Assembly: GCA_017311185.1 (NCBI GenBank)
Contig: JAESUZ010000481.1
Span: 1,612,001 to 1,676,000, forward strand
DNA from: Proteles cristata cristata
Taxonomy: Eukaryota; Chordata; Mammalia; Carnivora; Hyaenidae
Reading direction: 5' to 3'
DNA: 64,000 nt
The notes beneath the pieces are model-generated. The model searched no databases, had not been told where the DNA came from, and saw only the letters and a program-made list of their open reading frames with translations. Below are positions 1 to 13,061 of this stretch, piece after piece. A program made the position numbers and the translations under genes. How positions within the stretch are numbered: position 1 is the stretch's first letter; the number at the start of each line of letters is the position of its first letter.

Positions 1-489
1 GAGGGAGGAACCCCCAAAGGGGTGCAAAAGAACAAAAATGCTCATAGGATGTGGTGTAAAAGGCTGCCGGTGGAGCCAGAGCCTGAGAAGGGAGGGTTTG
101 TGAACTGACCCAGAGGCTTAAACTAGTTTGAAGTTCGTTCTAACTCTGCCGCCCAGAAACTTCCTAGGACTTCAGAGGCCGGGAGTCTGAGAGCCAGTGC
201 TCAGCTACACGAGAAGAATCCAAGTGAGTAGGTGTGCCTGGAAGTCCATCTGATCATTCTGGTTGTGTGTCATATAGCCACACCCACTCCGGACTTGGGA
301 CTCCCTAAACTGGAAGGAATTCTGGTCTGGTGGCCTTTCTAGGTTCTCTCTGCTCCAAACCCATGTCTCAGACTTTCCCCTTCTCCTCTCCAGTCTCCTG
401 CAGTCGTTGTTGGTCATGGACCAGGAGTCAGAAGGGCGCACTCGGCACTCGGCAGATTAGGGAGATTAGCTGAAGCAAGGAGAGTCGGA

Positions 490-640
490 ATCCCCTTTTT
501 CTTTGTCTATAACAGGGAGCTAATAATATATTACTAATAAGCCTTATAGGGTTTTTCTGAGGATTGAATAAGTAAGATAATAGGAATAAATGCTCCTAAT
601 AGATTATAATTGCTAGCTAAATAAAAGTGATATTAATAAT
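490..640 (+). mobile_element. MIR SINE, 3' part
   Basis: 'tttctttgtctataacaggg...cttatagggtttttctgaggattgaataagtaagataata...aataaatgctcctaatag' follows the MIR 3' half. Confidence 0.65.
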
Positions 641-1458
641 AATTAATCAGTTGATATACCCTTATGATGCTCAGTGGGGTATTTTCCTGCTGAGCTTTTG
701 GAGGGATGTGTGTGTTTACTCTTTGTAGGGAAATTTAAGTACATAACCCCTAATTTCCATATCACTTTTTAGTGTAACCTCTTTGGCAGATAAGTGGGAA
801 ACTGTGTTCTTTCCCTTTTAGCCACCTTTGAATGTTCTCTTTCCTGACCTTGGCTACACGTTTCTTGTTCCCAAACATGCAGATAGTGATTGATGGTGTC
901 TGCTTGGCTCTCTGGAAGAGTGATTTGTCTGTGTCCTCGACACACTGCTGCTCCAGTAAATGTCACAACGTGTCTCAGGCACATGATCAGACTATACTTG
1001 GAAGAAGCAAATAAGAAGGCCGTGTTTATAATCCCATCCCCACATTCCCTGCCTGGAATGTTCTTTCCAGACAACTTGTTACTTATTCATTAAAATGTCT
1101 CTGATTGGAAATTGGGGTCTACTCTCTGGGTCAGGCTGTTTCCGTCGACCTATGAAGGCTGTAGTTGGCTTTGATTCCTGTGAGCACATTCACCCTTTCC
1201 TTGGGTCCCAGAAGCAGTGTGGTATACAGGGAAGGCAGTGTAGACTATGGGCAGATCTCTTGATTTCATTGAGCCTTCTCTTTCCATCATAATATGAAGT
1301 TGCTACATTTTCTTCCTGCATCCAGATGTAGGAGTGAGGCACTCATGAGATTATACTTGAGCTCACCAAAAGTTTGTAACTCTCTACAGAGTCATAGAAA
1401 ATCACATCATTGTTATTCTGCTGTGTTTTTCTTACTTGTGATTGACCAGTATTTCACA
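641..1458. other. unique sequence, nothing recognised
   Basis: No exon, repeat or RNA gene recognised. Short open frames on both strands overlap each other and show no family similarity. Confidence 0.5.
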
Positions 1459-1471
1459 CCTTAATTATTTT

Positions 1472-1695
1472 ATTTTTTAATTTTTTCAGATGTTTGTTTA
1501 CTTTTGAGAGAGAGAGACTGAGCGTGAGCAGGGGAGAGGCAGAGTGGGGGTGGGGGGAGACACAGAATCCTAAGCAAGCTCCAGGTTCTGAGCTGTCAGC
1601 CCAGACCCTGACAGAGAGCTTTGAACCCACGGACTGCGAAATCATGACCTGAGCCAAAGTTGGACGCTCAACAAACTGAGCCACCCACATGCCCT
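1472..1695 (-). mobile_element. CAN-SINE (felid SINEC)
   Basis: Antisense tail and GA-rich middle, ending in the head 'ctgagccacccacatgccc'. Flanked by a perfect 13-bp duplication, ccttaattatttt, at 1459-1471 and 1700-1712. Confidence 0.95.
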
Positions 1696-2780
1696 GCAGC
1701 CTTAATTATTTTAAAAACTGTCTTTCCCAGGTGTTAATGTATTCTATTTTATTCTCCACCAATTGACTATTTATAGAGATGCTAAGTTTAAGGCATATAC
1801 GTACTCACCTTCAAAAGGCTTATATCCTCTCTAAATCATGTGTATAGATACATAATGTGTACACAGACTGTATTTTTCTAAAACCACTAAACACATGTAT
1901 ACATTCCTTCTTCCAAGCAGGTACTTACTCCCCTTTATTACAAAATACATGCAAATATATATTTGAGTGAAAAACATGCAGTGACGTTCACACAACACAC
2001 TCACTTAGACAGCAGACTTCATCTGGAGGAGGAATGAACTGTATCAGCATTTCAGCTAGTTTAGAGTCCAGAAGTGAACACAATACATAATTCGCATGGT
2101 TAAAAAAAATCATGGAGCAATTTCTGCCCAGTTCCCAGTAATGAATATCAGTATCTACCTCTTCCAGACAGACTCGTACCAGCTTCAGATATTTTTAAAT
2201 GGGTTTTTAAAAATACATTTGCAAAGTCAATTATTTTGAATCTCATCTGAAGCAATTAAAAAAACATCCTGACATTTAAGGTGATATTTTTTTCCCAAGT
2301 AAAATAATTATAAATAATACTGATTATGAACAAATCATTCAGTTACTCTCAGTCTGGTTCAACCTTTAGGTTAATAAACCAACCCATTAAAATTCATCTT
2401 GCTCAAAGGACCAATTTGTTAAAAAATGTAGTGACCTTTCACACAAGTGTGATTGGTATTTTCTTTAACAATAATCAGAGCTGTCTTTCCCAGAAGGGAG
2501 TGTGGTCAAGTGGAAGATGTAGGAAACTGCGGATCTTTTCTGCTTCTCTCAGTAAATACTTCTAGATTAGGTACAAAACGAGGTTGGTGGTGATGAAGAT
2601 GGTGATAATAATGTCCAAAATGAAAACTATGATTTCAAAAAGTACATTAAAAGAGAGGTCTGAAAAAGTCTCAGGACAATTGTCCATAAAAACTGATTCT
2701 ATCCTTCTTCACAGCAGGAAAGGTTTTAGATACGCCCCTCTATCTGCCTCTGGTGATTCATTCTCTCCAAAGATGTAGGA

Positions 2781-2980
2781 CAGGGATTTGCAAATATGGA
2801 CCCCGGGCCAAATCCAGCCTGTCACCTGTTTCTGTGAATAAAATTTTATCAGAACAAAGCAAGGCTCCCATTTACATATTGTCAATGGCTGCTTGCCTCC
2901 TACAAAGGCATTCTAGTAGCTCCAAAAGGGACCTAAAATGTTGATTATTTGGCCCTTTACAGAAAAAGTTTGCCAACCCC
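2781..2980 (+). mobile_element. hAT-Charlie-type nonautonomous DNA transposon
   Basis: It begins cagggatttgcaaa and ends agtttgccaacccc. Internal phrases 'gggccaaatccagcctg', 'aataaaattttatcagaacaaagc' and 'ggccctttacagaaaaagtttgcc' are those of a common mammalian MER element. I do not name the family with certainty. Confidence 0.75.
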
Positions 2981-3039
2981 AACTTTAGGGTAATGAAAAA
3001 AGTTATCTTTCAATTTTCAGCACCAACTGATATTTGAAC

Positions 3040-3180
3040 TGTACTTTACAGTTTGTAAAGTCTGACCATGTTATTTCGTAACAGATATTATTCTCATTTG
3101 ACTGATGAAGAAATTGCAGACTTGTCCACAGCCGCTTGGCCACTAACTGGTGTAGGCAGACCTTGGCCTCCCAAGAGGGA
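3040..3180 (-). mobile_element. MIR-like SINE, antisense, worn
   Basis: 'ttattctcatttgactgatgaagaaattgcagacttgtccacag' corresponds to the antisense MIR/MIRb core. Confidence 0.5.
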
Positions 3181-4417
3181 AGGGACACAGCCCTGAGGGC
3201 CGCCATTAGAGAAGCAGTGGACGAGATGGCCCTCAGGCCACGGTCATGGCTGCCCATCTCTTTCATCCACCCAGATGCGCTCATTGCCAAATATTAGGAG
3301 AGGAAGCAGTCATCTTGACATTCCATTCCCTCTTTATCTGACCTTGGTTTGGGTGATGTTACACTAGTTCTGCTTCTATGGCCCTATTCTCATAAGCAGA
3401 GGAATACAAATAACCAGAAAGGAGGAACAAAATGCTTTACAGTCAAACAAAGCTAAGCTTTATCGCCTCAACTCTCACTTATCCATACCGAACGAATGTA
3501 CCCTCCCCGAAATTGGCACTGTGGCATGGATATTCTGAAACAGTCAGGAATAGAACTGTCTTTTGTTTGGGGAATGTGCTATCTTTTTAAAAGTTTGCTT
3601 TTTCAAATGGCAAATCCTCTCTTAATTATGTTCTCCTTTTACTTGGTTTATTATCAAAATTATACCCACACCCCACACCCCCCCCACCACCAGGAGCTCC
3701 TTTCATCTCCCAGCAAGGTGGGCCATGAGGTAGTAGATATTAAGAGGGAGGAAGCCTGGAATGAAGACCTCGCCTTTGATATAAAATGAGTTGTTTTCAG
3801 AGACCAAAGATTTTCTTAACCTTCTGTTTTCTTGGAATGGAAGTACAGACTAAAATGAGAGATGAGACTAAGACACTCTTTTGTCAATGTCAAATCTTCC
3901 CTGAAGATTCCAAGCCAGAGATAATGATTTAAACAGTTGAACTTCCCATTTTTTTCCACTTAACCAACCTTTATTTGAGTGTCCACTGGGGTAGGCACTG
4001 CTAGGATTTGAGGAGTAGCACGTTGACTAAGATTCAAATATTCAAATCAATGATTTATTAGAGAAATGAACATGTACCTCTGTGTCTACAATACAAATTA
4101 GAAATAGGCAGCAGAATGGAAGCACAAATAAAATCTGAGCATGCTCAAAGGAGATGTCGCTTTTCCTTATGAGACAATCACTGAAGAAATTGTGAAAGAA
4201 GTAGTATCTTGTGAGATCTAGGAATGTGTAGGTTTTAGATGTTTGGAAATGAAAGGAGGTGGGCATTCTAGGAGCAAGCAGAGAAACCAAAATCTTGAAG
4301 CAAAGTGTAGGACTTGTATGGGATCCTCTACAGGAGTAGAGGAAGATAAAGGCAGTGAAGAAGGTCAGTGTCAGATTCTAGAGGGCCTTGAATCGTAGGT
4401 TAGGAAGTTTCTTCTTG

Positions 4418-4611
4418 AAACACCTGGGTGGCACAGTTGGTTAAGCATCTGACTCTTGATTTCAGTTTAGGTCATAATCTCACAGTTTGTGGGATTGAGC
4501 CCCACATCAGATTTCGTGCTGAGTGTGGAGCCTGCTTAAGATTCTTTCTCTCCCTCTGCCCCTTTCACCCACTCATACTTTCTCTCTTTCTCTCTCAAAT
4601 AAAAAATAAAA
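4418..4611 (+). mobile_element. CAN-SINE
   Basis: Head 'acacctgggtggcacagttggttaagcatctgactc', CT-rich 3' part and AAATAAAAAATAAA tail. Body fairly diverged. Confidence 0.92.
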
Positions 4612-5144
4612 GGAGTTTGGTCTTTACTATGTGGATGATGCAAATCATTACATGTTTTTCTGCAGGAGAATCACAGGGTCACATCTGTGATTTGGCCAAA
4701 AATGGAACAGGTGTTTGCAAAGATCTTGGAGGCCAGGTCACCAGTTAGAAGCTAAAGCAATGGACCAAGCAAGAGACTGGACTACCATCTTGTGCTACCC
4801 CCACATGACTGTTCCTCTGTCACCTGACTATGGAGGTTGTAGCGGTAGCCGAGGGCTTTCTGAGGGCACTTATTTAATGGCATGCCAGTGGTATTTACTC
4901 ATAAAACCAAAAAGCCATTGGGGCCAGAAATAGGGGTTTTGGTTACTTCCTCAGACAGGATGCAGTTGGGGTGATTATACATGTGATTCATCGAGGTCGG
5001 GAAACAAGTCCTCCACAAACAAACACCCCTCCCCTCCAAGCCCAGTGACTCACAACTTCTTCAGTTTGGAAAGCTCTGGAGTCCAGGCAGAATATGAGGT
5101 ATGATGTTAAGTCATAATATTTCAGTGTTCATTGTTATAAGAGA

Positions 5145-5410
5145 AACATTCTTATTCATTCTCTCAGTTGTTCAAGCAACAAGCATTTGTTGAATGCTCA
5201 TTGTTTTAGGCACAGAGAATGTGGAGTCACAAAATGTAGTTCGTGCCATAAAATACTCCCCTGTTTAGGTGGGCAAACAGATAGAACATAAAGAAGTAGA
5301 GTATCCCACGACCATTATAATAATGAAATGCAAACTGTCCCCGAAGGTCGGAGGAAATACCCCTAGTTGCTTTGAGAGAGGAGAGGTGGCTTTGGCATTG
5401 GGTCCTAAAC
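5145..5410 (-). mobile_element. L2 LINE 3' end, antisense
   Basis: 'ttcattctctcagttgttcaagcaacaagcatttgttgaatgctcattgttttaggcac' then 'actcccctgtttaggtgggcaaacagatag'. Confidence 0.6.
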
Positions 5411-5419
5411 AATGACTGT

Positions 5420-5720
5420 TTACCACGTATTCACTCATTCACTAAACAAATAATTACCGGGCACTTACTATAGGCTAGGCACTTTTCTAGATGTGAGATG
5501 TCATGGTATTGTGGAGCTTACGTTCTAGAAAGAAGATCCAAATATGAATTCTACCTGGGAACCAAACAAGCAAATTACTACCCACAGGGATTTTACATTC
5601 TTGTAGAGGAACATTCAGAGAGCAGAAACTAGCACTTCATTCCAAGAAAGAAGAACGTCTCAGGCAAAAAGAAGCATGAATCCAGCCCTATTGGGCAAGA
5701 ATGGAGAAAGAAGCCTTAGA
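5420..5720 (-). mobile_element. L2 LINE 3' end, antisense
   Basis: 'attcactcattcactaaacaaataattaccgggcacttactataggctaggcac...tgtggagcttacgttctag' matches the antisense L2 3' end closely. Confidence 0.75.
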
Positions 5721-6744
5721 TTTAGGGGTACTCAGTAGGATGAGGACTTATTTACAGATTTGAATTAGGATAGGAAAGTTGCTCGGAGTTGACAGAAGAG
5801 AAATACACTCACATTGAGACTCACAGAATCAAGTCCCCATGCGTTCTGATTTTTCAGTGTCTGTCAAGCAAATGGAGTCACTGACCCAGGAACCCAAGTG
5901 CCATGGTTTGGGCTCACTGACAGTTTTTCTGTACCTTCAGTCTGACTGTTCTGCAATGGCCCAGTGCCATGAAGCTAAAAACTGAATATGCTGGCCTCCT
6001 CCTTGCTTAAATAATATTCAGGTCAAAATCTGTAGCAACCCGCTCTGGCTTGGAGGTCATACTTGATTCTCATTTTATCGGGTTGTCTAAAATAACCAGG
6101 CCACGAGGTGGTTATTGTTATGGTACTCATTGGAATGGGATTTGACCTATATAAGGAAAAGAACTAGGACAGGAATAGCTCTTCAGCCCATCACAGACGT
6201 GGAGAAATCCAGTATAAGCAATTGCAGAATCATGGAGCTGAAAGGGACTCGAGGTGACTTAAGGTGATCCTGGCAGCTGCCTCTGGGCACATATGTGCCT
6301 GTCTAGAAATTTAATATAAACTCTAGAACTCATCATTTTAACAATATGTAAAAGTTTACCCATCCCGAATGTAGTTTCCTTCAAGGTAGAAGTGCTGCCT
6401 AGCCCTGGGCAAAACATCATTGAACCTTCTATCTTACAGGAGACCTCAGAACCTATAGCATATTGTTTTGCATATATTTAAGAGGGGGACATCATTATCT
6501 TTGCAGGATGTTTTGCATTTTCAAAAAGCCAAATGCCATATCTAATTGGTCCTGCTGAATGATACTGTTTTTGTTTAAAAATGAATTTAAATGCAGCTAT
6601 GAAATTATGAACTGACATTTTTTTGCTTGGCTCTTAACTGGTTCAAAAAGGACTTATCAGCAGTTGCGAAAGGAGTTAAGTCCCTATTCTCGAGGATGGC
6701 TGACTTGAGGCCATGTGAGTTCTGATCAGCCGGACTGTGTCTCA

Positions 6745-6855
6745 CTCTCCTCAGTGAATTACTTGAGGTCAAGGAGCATGCCTTGTTTGTGTCAAAATAC
6801 CAACCCACCATGGAGGCAGGTGCACAGCAGGGGCTATTTGTTGAATGAATTAAAA
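6745..6855 (+). mobile_element. L2 LINE 3' end
   Basis: 'gaggtcaaggagcatgccttgtttgtg...gcacagcaggggctatttgttgaatgaat'. Confidence 0.65.
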
Positions 6856-7849
6856 ACCAGTAATGTCATCACTTTATATTCATATAATGAATTCTTTGTC
6901 CATTTTTACTTTTTTTTTTTTTTTTGCGCCACATGTGAATCCCAAGATCACCTCTTACGTTAAGGCTAATTAGCCAGCAAATGACAAGGAAGTGGTCTGT
7001 GGCAAAAAGAACACTGTTCTGGGAAGAGAGTTGAGTTCTAGTATAGACTTGATTTTAAGTAGGTTGGGCAGCTTTGGAAAGGTGCTTAAGCCTGTGTGTC
7101 CTTCTTAATAAAGGGATGGAACTAGATGATAGAAAGGGTCCACTTGAGGAATAAAATATCGAGGAGCTACTTTGTACCTATCTATGAACTTGTTGAGGGA
7201 GATGTTTTCAAGGTCTTAGTGTTGATCAGGATTCTTGTGTGTGCAAGTGTTCTTGACTTAGTTGGGGTACAAAACCACATTCTAGGAGGGCAGGGGTATA
7301 CCAGACCCTTGAAATTACCAGAATCAGGGACTCAAGCACTTCTATGACATACTTCCTACAACTTTGTCCCCAGCTTCTCTCTCTGGGTCAATTTATTCTC
7401 TCTGATCTGCTTTCTCCATGAAAATGAAGAAATCTGGAAAACCTCTGAGAAGTTCCCTGGCCCAGGAAAACAAGACACCATGACCAGTGGCTGTTCTTAG
7501 CACCATGAGATTGGGTGGAGAGAGGGGCAGCCCGCCCAGAGAAGGGGTTGCTCTATAGTCAACGAAATGGAGCTCCATTAAGTCTACCATTGTCCCCATT
7601 TGCCACCCACCCACCCTCCTCCTCTTGCTCCACATGCATTGGCTGGTGACCTTCTACTCTTCTTGAAGGCCCTGATCAACCTCACTGTCTCTGAGGGCTG
7701 CTTGCCTGGGCAGCACAATTCCTTCCTGTCTGTGCTCCCAGAGCACCTGGAGCCCATCAGTACCAGGGAATGTCGCTCGCATAATCTCCTCCCCCAGGAG
7801 ATTGGAAACTTCTCAGAGGCACTAACTGCCTTAGTTGGTTTTGTGGTTC

Positions 7850-8130
7850 TTTATCTATTTATTAGATTCATTATTTATTAATTATTGATAGCCTCCTGTG
7901 TACTAGGTTCTGGGGATTCAAAGAGAAGTAGCCCAAGATCCCTGTTCTAAAGATGGTCAAGGTCTAGTGGGAAACAAAGACACTTGGAGTGCAGTGCATG
8001 GGATGAGTCCATTGCAGACATCAGTGGTGGTGCTGGGGGACCCCATAGCACACAGGACAGTCTCTTCCCTAACAAGGGCAGGGGTTGAGAATGTCAGAGA
8101 AAGTTTCTAAGTGGTAGAAAAGGGCTTCCC
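7850..8130 (-). mobile_element. L2 LINE 3' end, antisense
   Basis: 'attattgatagcctcctgtgtactaggttctggggattcaaag...gatccctgttctaaagatggtcaaggtctagtggg'. Confidence 0.75.
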
Positions 8131-8302
8131 CTGGCCTGTACTGTGTTGAATAGGAGGACTGAGCCTGGTTGTGTAGGGTATGGGGGTAGGGGGCATGTTT
8201 GTTGCAGTAAGAACAACCTAAGAGAGGCTCAGGGGATTTCTGAAAGCAGAACATAATCTAGGGCTGATGTCTTAATGGCATAGATAAGATAGGGATACGT
8301 GA

Positions 8303-8502
8303 GGGGGTGTCTGAGTGGCTTAGTTGGGTAAGTATCTGACTATTGAGTTTGGCTCAGGTCATGATCCCACAGTCATAGAATTGAGCCTCTCATCAGGCTC
8401 TGCGCTGAGCATGGAGCCTGCTTGGGATTCTCTCTCTCCCTCTCTCTGCCCCTCCCCAGCTCTCTCTCACTCTCAAAATAAATAAACATTAGAAAAAATG
8501 GC
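8303..8502 (+). mobile_element. CAN-SINE
   Basis: Diverged head 'gggggtgtctgagtggcttagt' and tail ctcaaaataaataaacatt. Imperfect flanking duplication agggatacgtga / aaggatatgtga. Confidence 0.93.
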
Positions 8503-8649
8503 AAGGATATGTGAAATAATTGGAAAATAAGTTTCCAATGAAGTACTAATTTTCTAGTACCATACACTGAGAGTATGCAAAGATAGAGATTACTACGGAC
8601 TTACAAAGGAAACTCTTAAAAAATGTGGGTATTGATTCACTTCAAGGAG

Positions 8650-8835
8650 AGTTAGTGCTAAATCTGAAATCAGAGTCTGAGTTTCAATCTCAGTCTCCCA
8701 GGTATTAGTCCAGTGATAATTTCTCAATCTCTGATTTCCTTATCATAAAATGAATGCACTCAGCTATCCTGAGGGTAAAATAAAACACATAAATGAAAAT
8801 GTAAACAGTAAAGCACTATACAAACTGAAGTTATC
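8650..8835 (+). mobile_element. MIR SINE
   Basis: 'aatcagagtctgagtttcaatctcag...aatctctgatttccttatcataaaatgaatgcac...acagtaaagcactatacaaac'. Confidence 0.7.
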
Positions 8836-9281
8836 CTTTAAATCTGAATATCTTAAAATAGAGAGCTTTTAATTGACAAGAGTATTTGGAATATATGAAA
8901 ACACATATAAATACAGTTCTATGAAAAGATACTTTATTCTAGTTAAGAGTTGTATTAATTTTACTTAGGCTAAAGATTTTGGTTAATGCTATTGCAAAAT
9001 GCATAACATTAATGAGTTGACTATGGTTTTTTATATGTTGCTGACTATAAGGATAGGGCGAAGAAACACTGCTTCGGGGTAGTCAGTTTGACTCAGCTGG
9101 ACATGTGATGTGTTAGGAATTAAGTCACTTGCATGTTGTGATTATCAGGTGTTCTGTCTACTAAGTGAACTGCATTTTTGTAGAAGATTTGCCTAAGGAT
9201 TTCCTTCTAGCTATAGAACCCTAAGAAGTAAAACTTCACCTTCAGTGCCACCATTTCCTCCTCTTTAAATGGTCATAAATA

Positions 9282-9490
9282 GGGGTGGCTGGGTGGGCTT
9301 AGTCAATTAAGTGACCGGCTCTTGATATCGGCTCAGGTCGTGATCGCATGGTTCATGAGATTGAGTTCTGCCTTTAGTTCTGCACTGACCACATGGAGCC
9401 TACTTGGGATTCCCTCTCTCTCTTTTTGCCCTTCCCTGGTGCTCTCTCTCTGTCACACAAAATAAATAATAAGATAAAATATTAAAAAAT
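9282..9490 (+). mobile_element. CAN-SINE
   Basis: Forward element with tail aaaataaataataagataaa. Perfect 15-bp duplication aaatggtcataaata at 9267-9281 and 9491-9505. Confidence 0.95.
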
Positions 9491-9533
9491 AAATGGTCAT
9501 AAATAATGATGGCATTTTAAAAGAGTTGCACTT

Positions 9534-9729
9534 GGGACACCTGGGTGGCCCAGTGGGTTGAACATCCAATTCTTAATTTCAGCTGATGTCATGATCCCAG
9601 GGTCATGGAATCCTCCACACTCAGTGTGGAGGCCTGCTTAAGATTCTCTCATTCTCCCTCTGCCACTCTCCACACTCGTGTGCACTCTTTCTAAGAAAAG
9701 TAAAAACAAATTAGAATTAATAAAAATAA
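9534..9729 (+). mobile_element. CAN-SINE
   Basis: Forward element starting gacacctgggtggcccagtg, in tandem with the previous one, 29 bp after its right duplication. Duplication agagttgcact / agagctgcact. It contains a 10-bp inverted repeat at 9608-9628. Confidence 0.93.
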
Positions 9730-9741
9730 AGAGCTGCACTC

Positions 9742-11560
9742 AGACAAAGGACCTAAAGAAGTGTGATCCCATTATATTCAGTGTGAATCCATCTTATCTC
9801 TGGTCAGGTGTGGGGAAGGTAGAGAAGTATATCCAACAGATACAGAATGACCCACTCAAGGTATCTGAACTCTTTGAATGCACCTCAGAGATTATGGATG
9901 AAATACTAAAATTAAGTTAACACACTATGTTCAGGCAAACTGGTAAATCATCTTTACTCCATGTGCTCCTTCAGTTTTCCAGAGCTTTTGGCTGTTGTGT
10001 GGAAAGAAACCCCTGACTTGTCCCCCACATTTACCACCATTGCTAACTCTGAGCTGATCGTTACAAGAGAATGATTAATGCTTTATTATGTTGCTGGGAG
10101 GGTGGCCCAATTTGTTACTCATTTTTGTTCAGAGATAAGTCCACAGAACCTGGAAGTGTAGGCTCATCACTCCCAGGTATGAAGTCAAAGACATAGCCAG
10201 TTGGTAGTCCTCTCTCTCCACCCATGGTTTAGTCTACCTGGACCTAATTCTTGTGATGGCTGCCCTTCTAAAACTTCTTTGAGGGAGGAGAACATGGCTC
10301 CTTTCTTGGAACACCAGGTCTATGAGATACTAAAACAACTTCCATAGAATAACAAAGCAGCCTTAGGTCAAACAAAGAAGTTGAGAAATTCTGAATATGT
10401 CCTTACTGGAGATAGAAAATGCACATCAACATTTCTAAGGCTGCAAAATTTGAACTCCACTTTCCCAGAGTGATTTGACTGTCAAATTGTTTTATGAGTA
10501 ATTCCCATTGGCATCTTGGGTGCCTCTTGTTCCTCCACAATACAGTTAGGATAATGCTGTTTTTAGAGAAGCTTCAGTAGATACTTCTACTAAGGCCTAT
10601 GCCTTAGATTGAAGAAAAATGGAATACAGCCTAGATATAACCATGTAAATAGAGAATACATGTTTACCACCCCCAAAGGTTCTTTTAAATATCCCATTCT
10701 TTATTAAATTAGAGGTTTGCAGGAAGGAGGTTGAAATAAGCAATCAGTCTTCTAGTCCATTCATTCATCCAGTAAAACTCCATTTCCAAGATTAACTCAG
10801 AAAAAAGACTTTTCTTCTTCTCCATTAGACTGGATAGATCTCATGGAAAATCCCTTGAAAATGTTGAAGTTGATGCTTCTCCTCCCTCCCCTCTTCCCTT
10901 TTTCTTTTTTTTATAAAGAATGAGTCTGGGTGTGATTTTATATCTATTATAGTTTGGATTTGATGGGACCCGATGGAAACCTACACACCAAGAGACAGAG
11001 TAATAGCCAGTAGTTTTAGCTGTAATCACAGAAAAGTCCTTTTCTCCAGACTTTCCATTGCTCTGTGATTGTGAGCCATATCTTTAAGAGACTGTTTCTA
11101 AAATGTGCTAAGATTGTGTTTTCTTTCCATAGGGTGTCCAAAACATCTTTTTTTGTCCCCCCTGCCCACAAAAGAATGAGAAAGATACTAGACGGTGGGA
11201 TCAAGGCCATGCAACATATGTTTTATTTTATTCCCCCCTCAGAAGTTTTTGTACATCAACTTTCTTCTCCTATCACTGCTTTCCTCTGCATCTCTTTAGG
11301 ATTTATTCCATTCATAGGATGTCATTTTACCTATGATGACACAGTACTTTGCAACTGACCTCATTCCATTCATCTGCCAACAAGAATTTAAAGTTTCTTG
11401 GGCATAGGGATAGTATATTTAAATCTTTGATTTTGCCTTCAAAATCTCATATGCAGAGCTCTGTACTGAATTGACATTTATTTATTCAAGTTAATTTAAG
11501 AATACTTTACATGGGGTGAATGTGAGTGAGACTATATACTCATCTTTTGGTTTAATATCA
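9742..11560. other. unique sequence
   Basis: Apart from a possible L2 3' end at about 11370-11480, nothing is recognised. It is AT-rich and without a long frame. Confidence 0.5.
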
Positions 11561-11564
11561 TATG

Positions 11565-11700
11565 TCTAGAATGTGAGCGTTGGAGTCTAACTGACCTGAG
11601 TTCAAATCTCAGGCCAAAGAAGCATGAATAATCTATATGTTCTTGATCAAGTTACTTATCTACTTTGAGATTCCATTTTCTTATACATAACAGAGATATA
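11565..11700 (+). mobile_element. MIR SINE, left part
   Basis: 'gagcgttggagtctaactgacctgagttcaaatctcag...gatcaagttacttatctactttgagattccattttctta'. Split by the SINE at 11701-11907 and resuming at about 11908-11935. Confidence 0.82.
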
Positions 11701-11907
11701 TTTTTTAATTTTTTAAAGTTTATTTATTTTGAGAGACAGAGAGTGGGTGGGGCAAAGGGCTGAGAGAGAGGGAGATAGAATTCCAAGCAGGCTCTGCACT
11801 GTCAGTGTGGAGTCTGACCCAGGGCTGGAATTCACAGACCATAAGATCATGATCTGAGTTGAAATCAAGAGTCTGACACTCAACTAACTGAGCCACTCAG
11901 GGGCCTG
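11701..11907 (-). mobile_element. CAN-SINE inserted into a MIR
   Basis: Antisense tail ttttttaattttttaaagtttatttatttt to head 'ctgagccactcaggggcc'. It splits a MIR element whose two parts lie on either side. Confidence 0.93.
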
Positions 11908-11939
11908 GATATCATAATTATTAAAAGATCAGATGAGTA

Positions 11940-12190
11940 TAGTCGTCAACAGTTTAAGGTCTGGTATCCTACAGCTCTGGCTTTGAATCTCATCTCTGTG
12001 TCTGACTTGCTCTGTCATCTTGAGCAACTTAATTAACATATTTGAAACTCATTTCCCTCATCTGTGAATAGACATGACAGTATTTATCTCATGGAGTAGT
12101 TTGAATTAAATGGATTCAATGAAATAATGCATGTAAAATCTAGAATGATAACTCATATCTAGTAAGAGTTTAACTAATGCCAACTATTAC
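11940..12190 (+). mobile_element. MIR SINE
   Basis: 'ctctggctttgaatctcatctctgtgtctgac...atttccctcatctgtgaatagac...gaattaaatggattcaatgaaataatgcatgtaaaatc...agagtttaactaatgcc'. Confidence 0.88.
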
Positions 12191-13045
12191 TTTACAAAAG
12201 TGCTGAGTGTACTCAACACCATTGGGTGCCATTGGCAGACCACTCTGTAGACGTGTTACAGGCTCAAGGAACTTAGTATGTAACTTTCATGTATGAATGA
12301 CATTCTGACTCTTTTAGCTATCTTAAGTGGTATCAAATTCTTCTGGAGGAAAAAAAGACGTTTTTTGAAAGATCATGAACATCTGGATTAAAGAAGAGCT
12401 TATATTCTCAAAATGTAGTGGGTTGGAGATATTTTTTATTGGGCACAGCCATCTTGTGATCTGATTTCCTCAGGATATGAATCAGAGAGAAAAAAAAAAA
12501 CTGAATTTTTTGTTCCAGAAAAGAAGAGGAGGACAGGCAGTGGATTTTTCACTGGTAAGGCAATTTACACACTTGTCCTTTTCATAGTGAGTCATGGTCA
12601 ATGATACATTTCATAGCAATGTCTATGAGTTTCCAAATCTGGAGCAAGACATGTCAGCCAAATAAGGGATAAAGAAGAAAACAGACTTTTAATCCACCTA
12701 GTTACCATTCACAAAATTCTAGAAGTGGAACTTCAGAAAAATGACTGTTAGCACCTACATTTAGTCCTTTCTTTGAACCCATTGACAGAGAATTAGCTAA
12801 TCACTTTCAAAATATCTGGGGCAGAGCAGCAGAAGAATTCAATCACCAGCTCTACTGTTTTTTTTTTTTTTTAAAGTTCTTCCTTCCTAATCCTTTCCCC
12901 AAACTGTGTTTTCTTCTGCTATAACTTGAGGCTAACTTTTCTTTTCTTGCTTTCATATTGGCTGACCTAAGTTCATCTTAAAATGGCATTGTAAACTTTT
13001 AAAAAAGTTATTAAAGCTTACCCCTTAGTTTTTTTATTTTTCCAA
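12191..13045. other. unique AT-rich sequence left of the young L1
   Basis: Contains short A and T runs (12490, 12860) but no element body that I recognise. Confidence 0.5.
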
Positions 13046-13061
13046 TCAAGCAAACTCATTT
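13046..13061. repeat. L1 target-site duplication, left copy
   Basis: 16 bp, tcaagcaaactcattt, identical to 14195-14210. It defines the left edge of the young L1. Confidence 0.95.
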
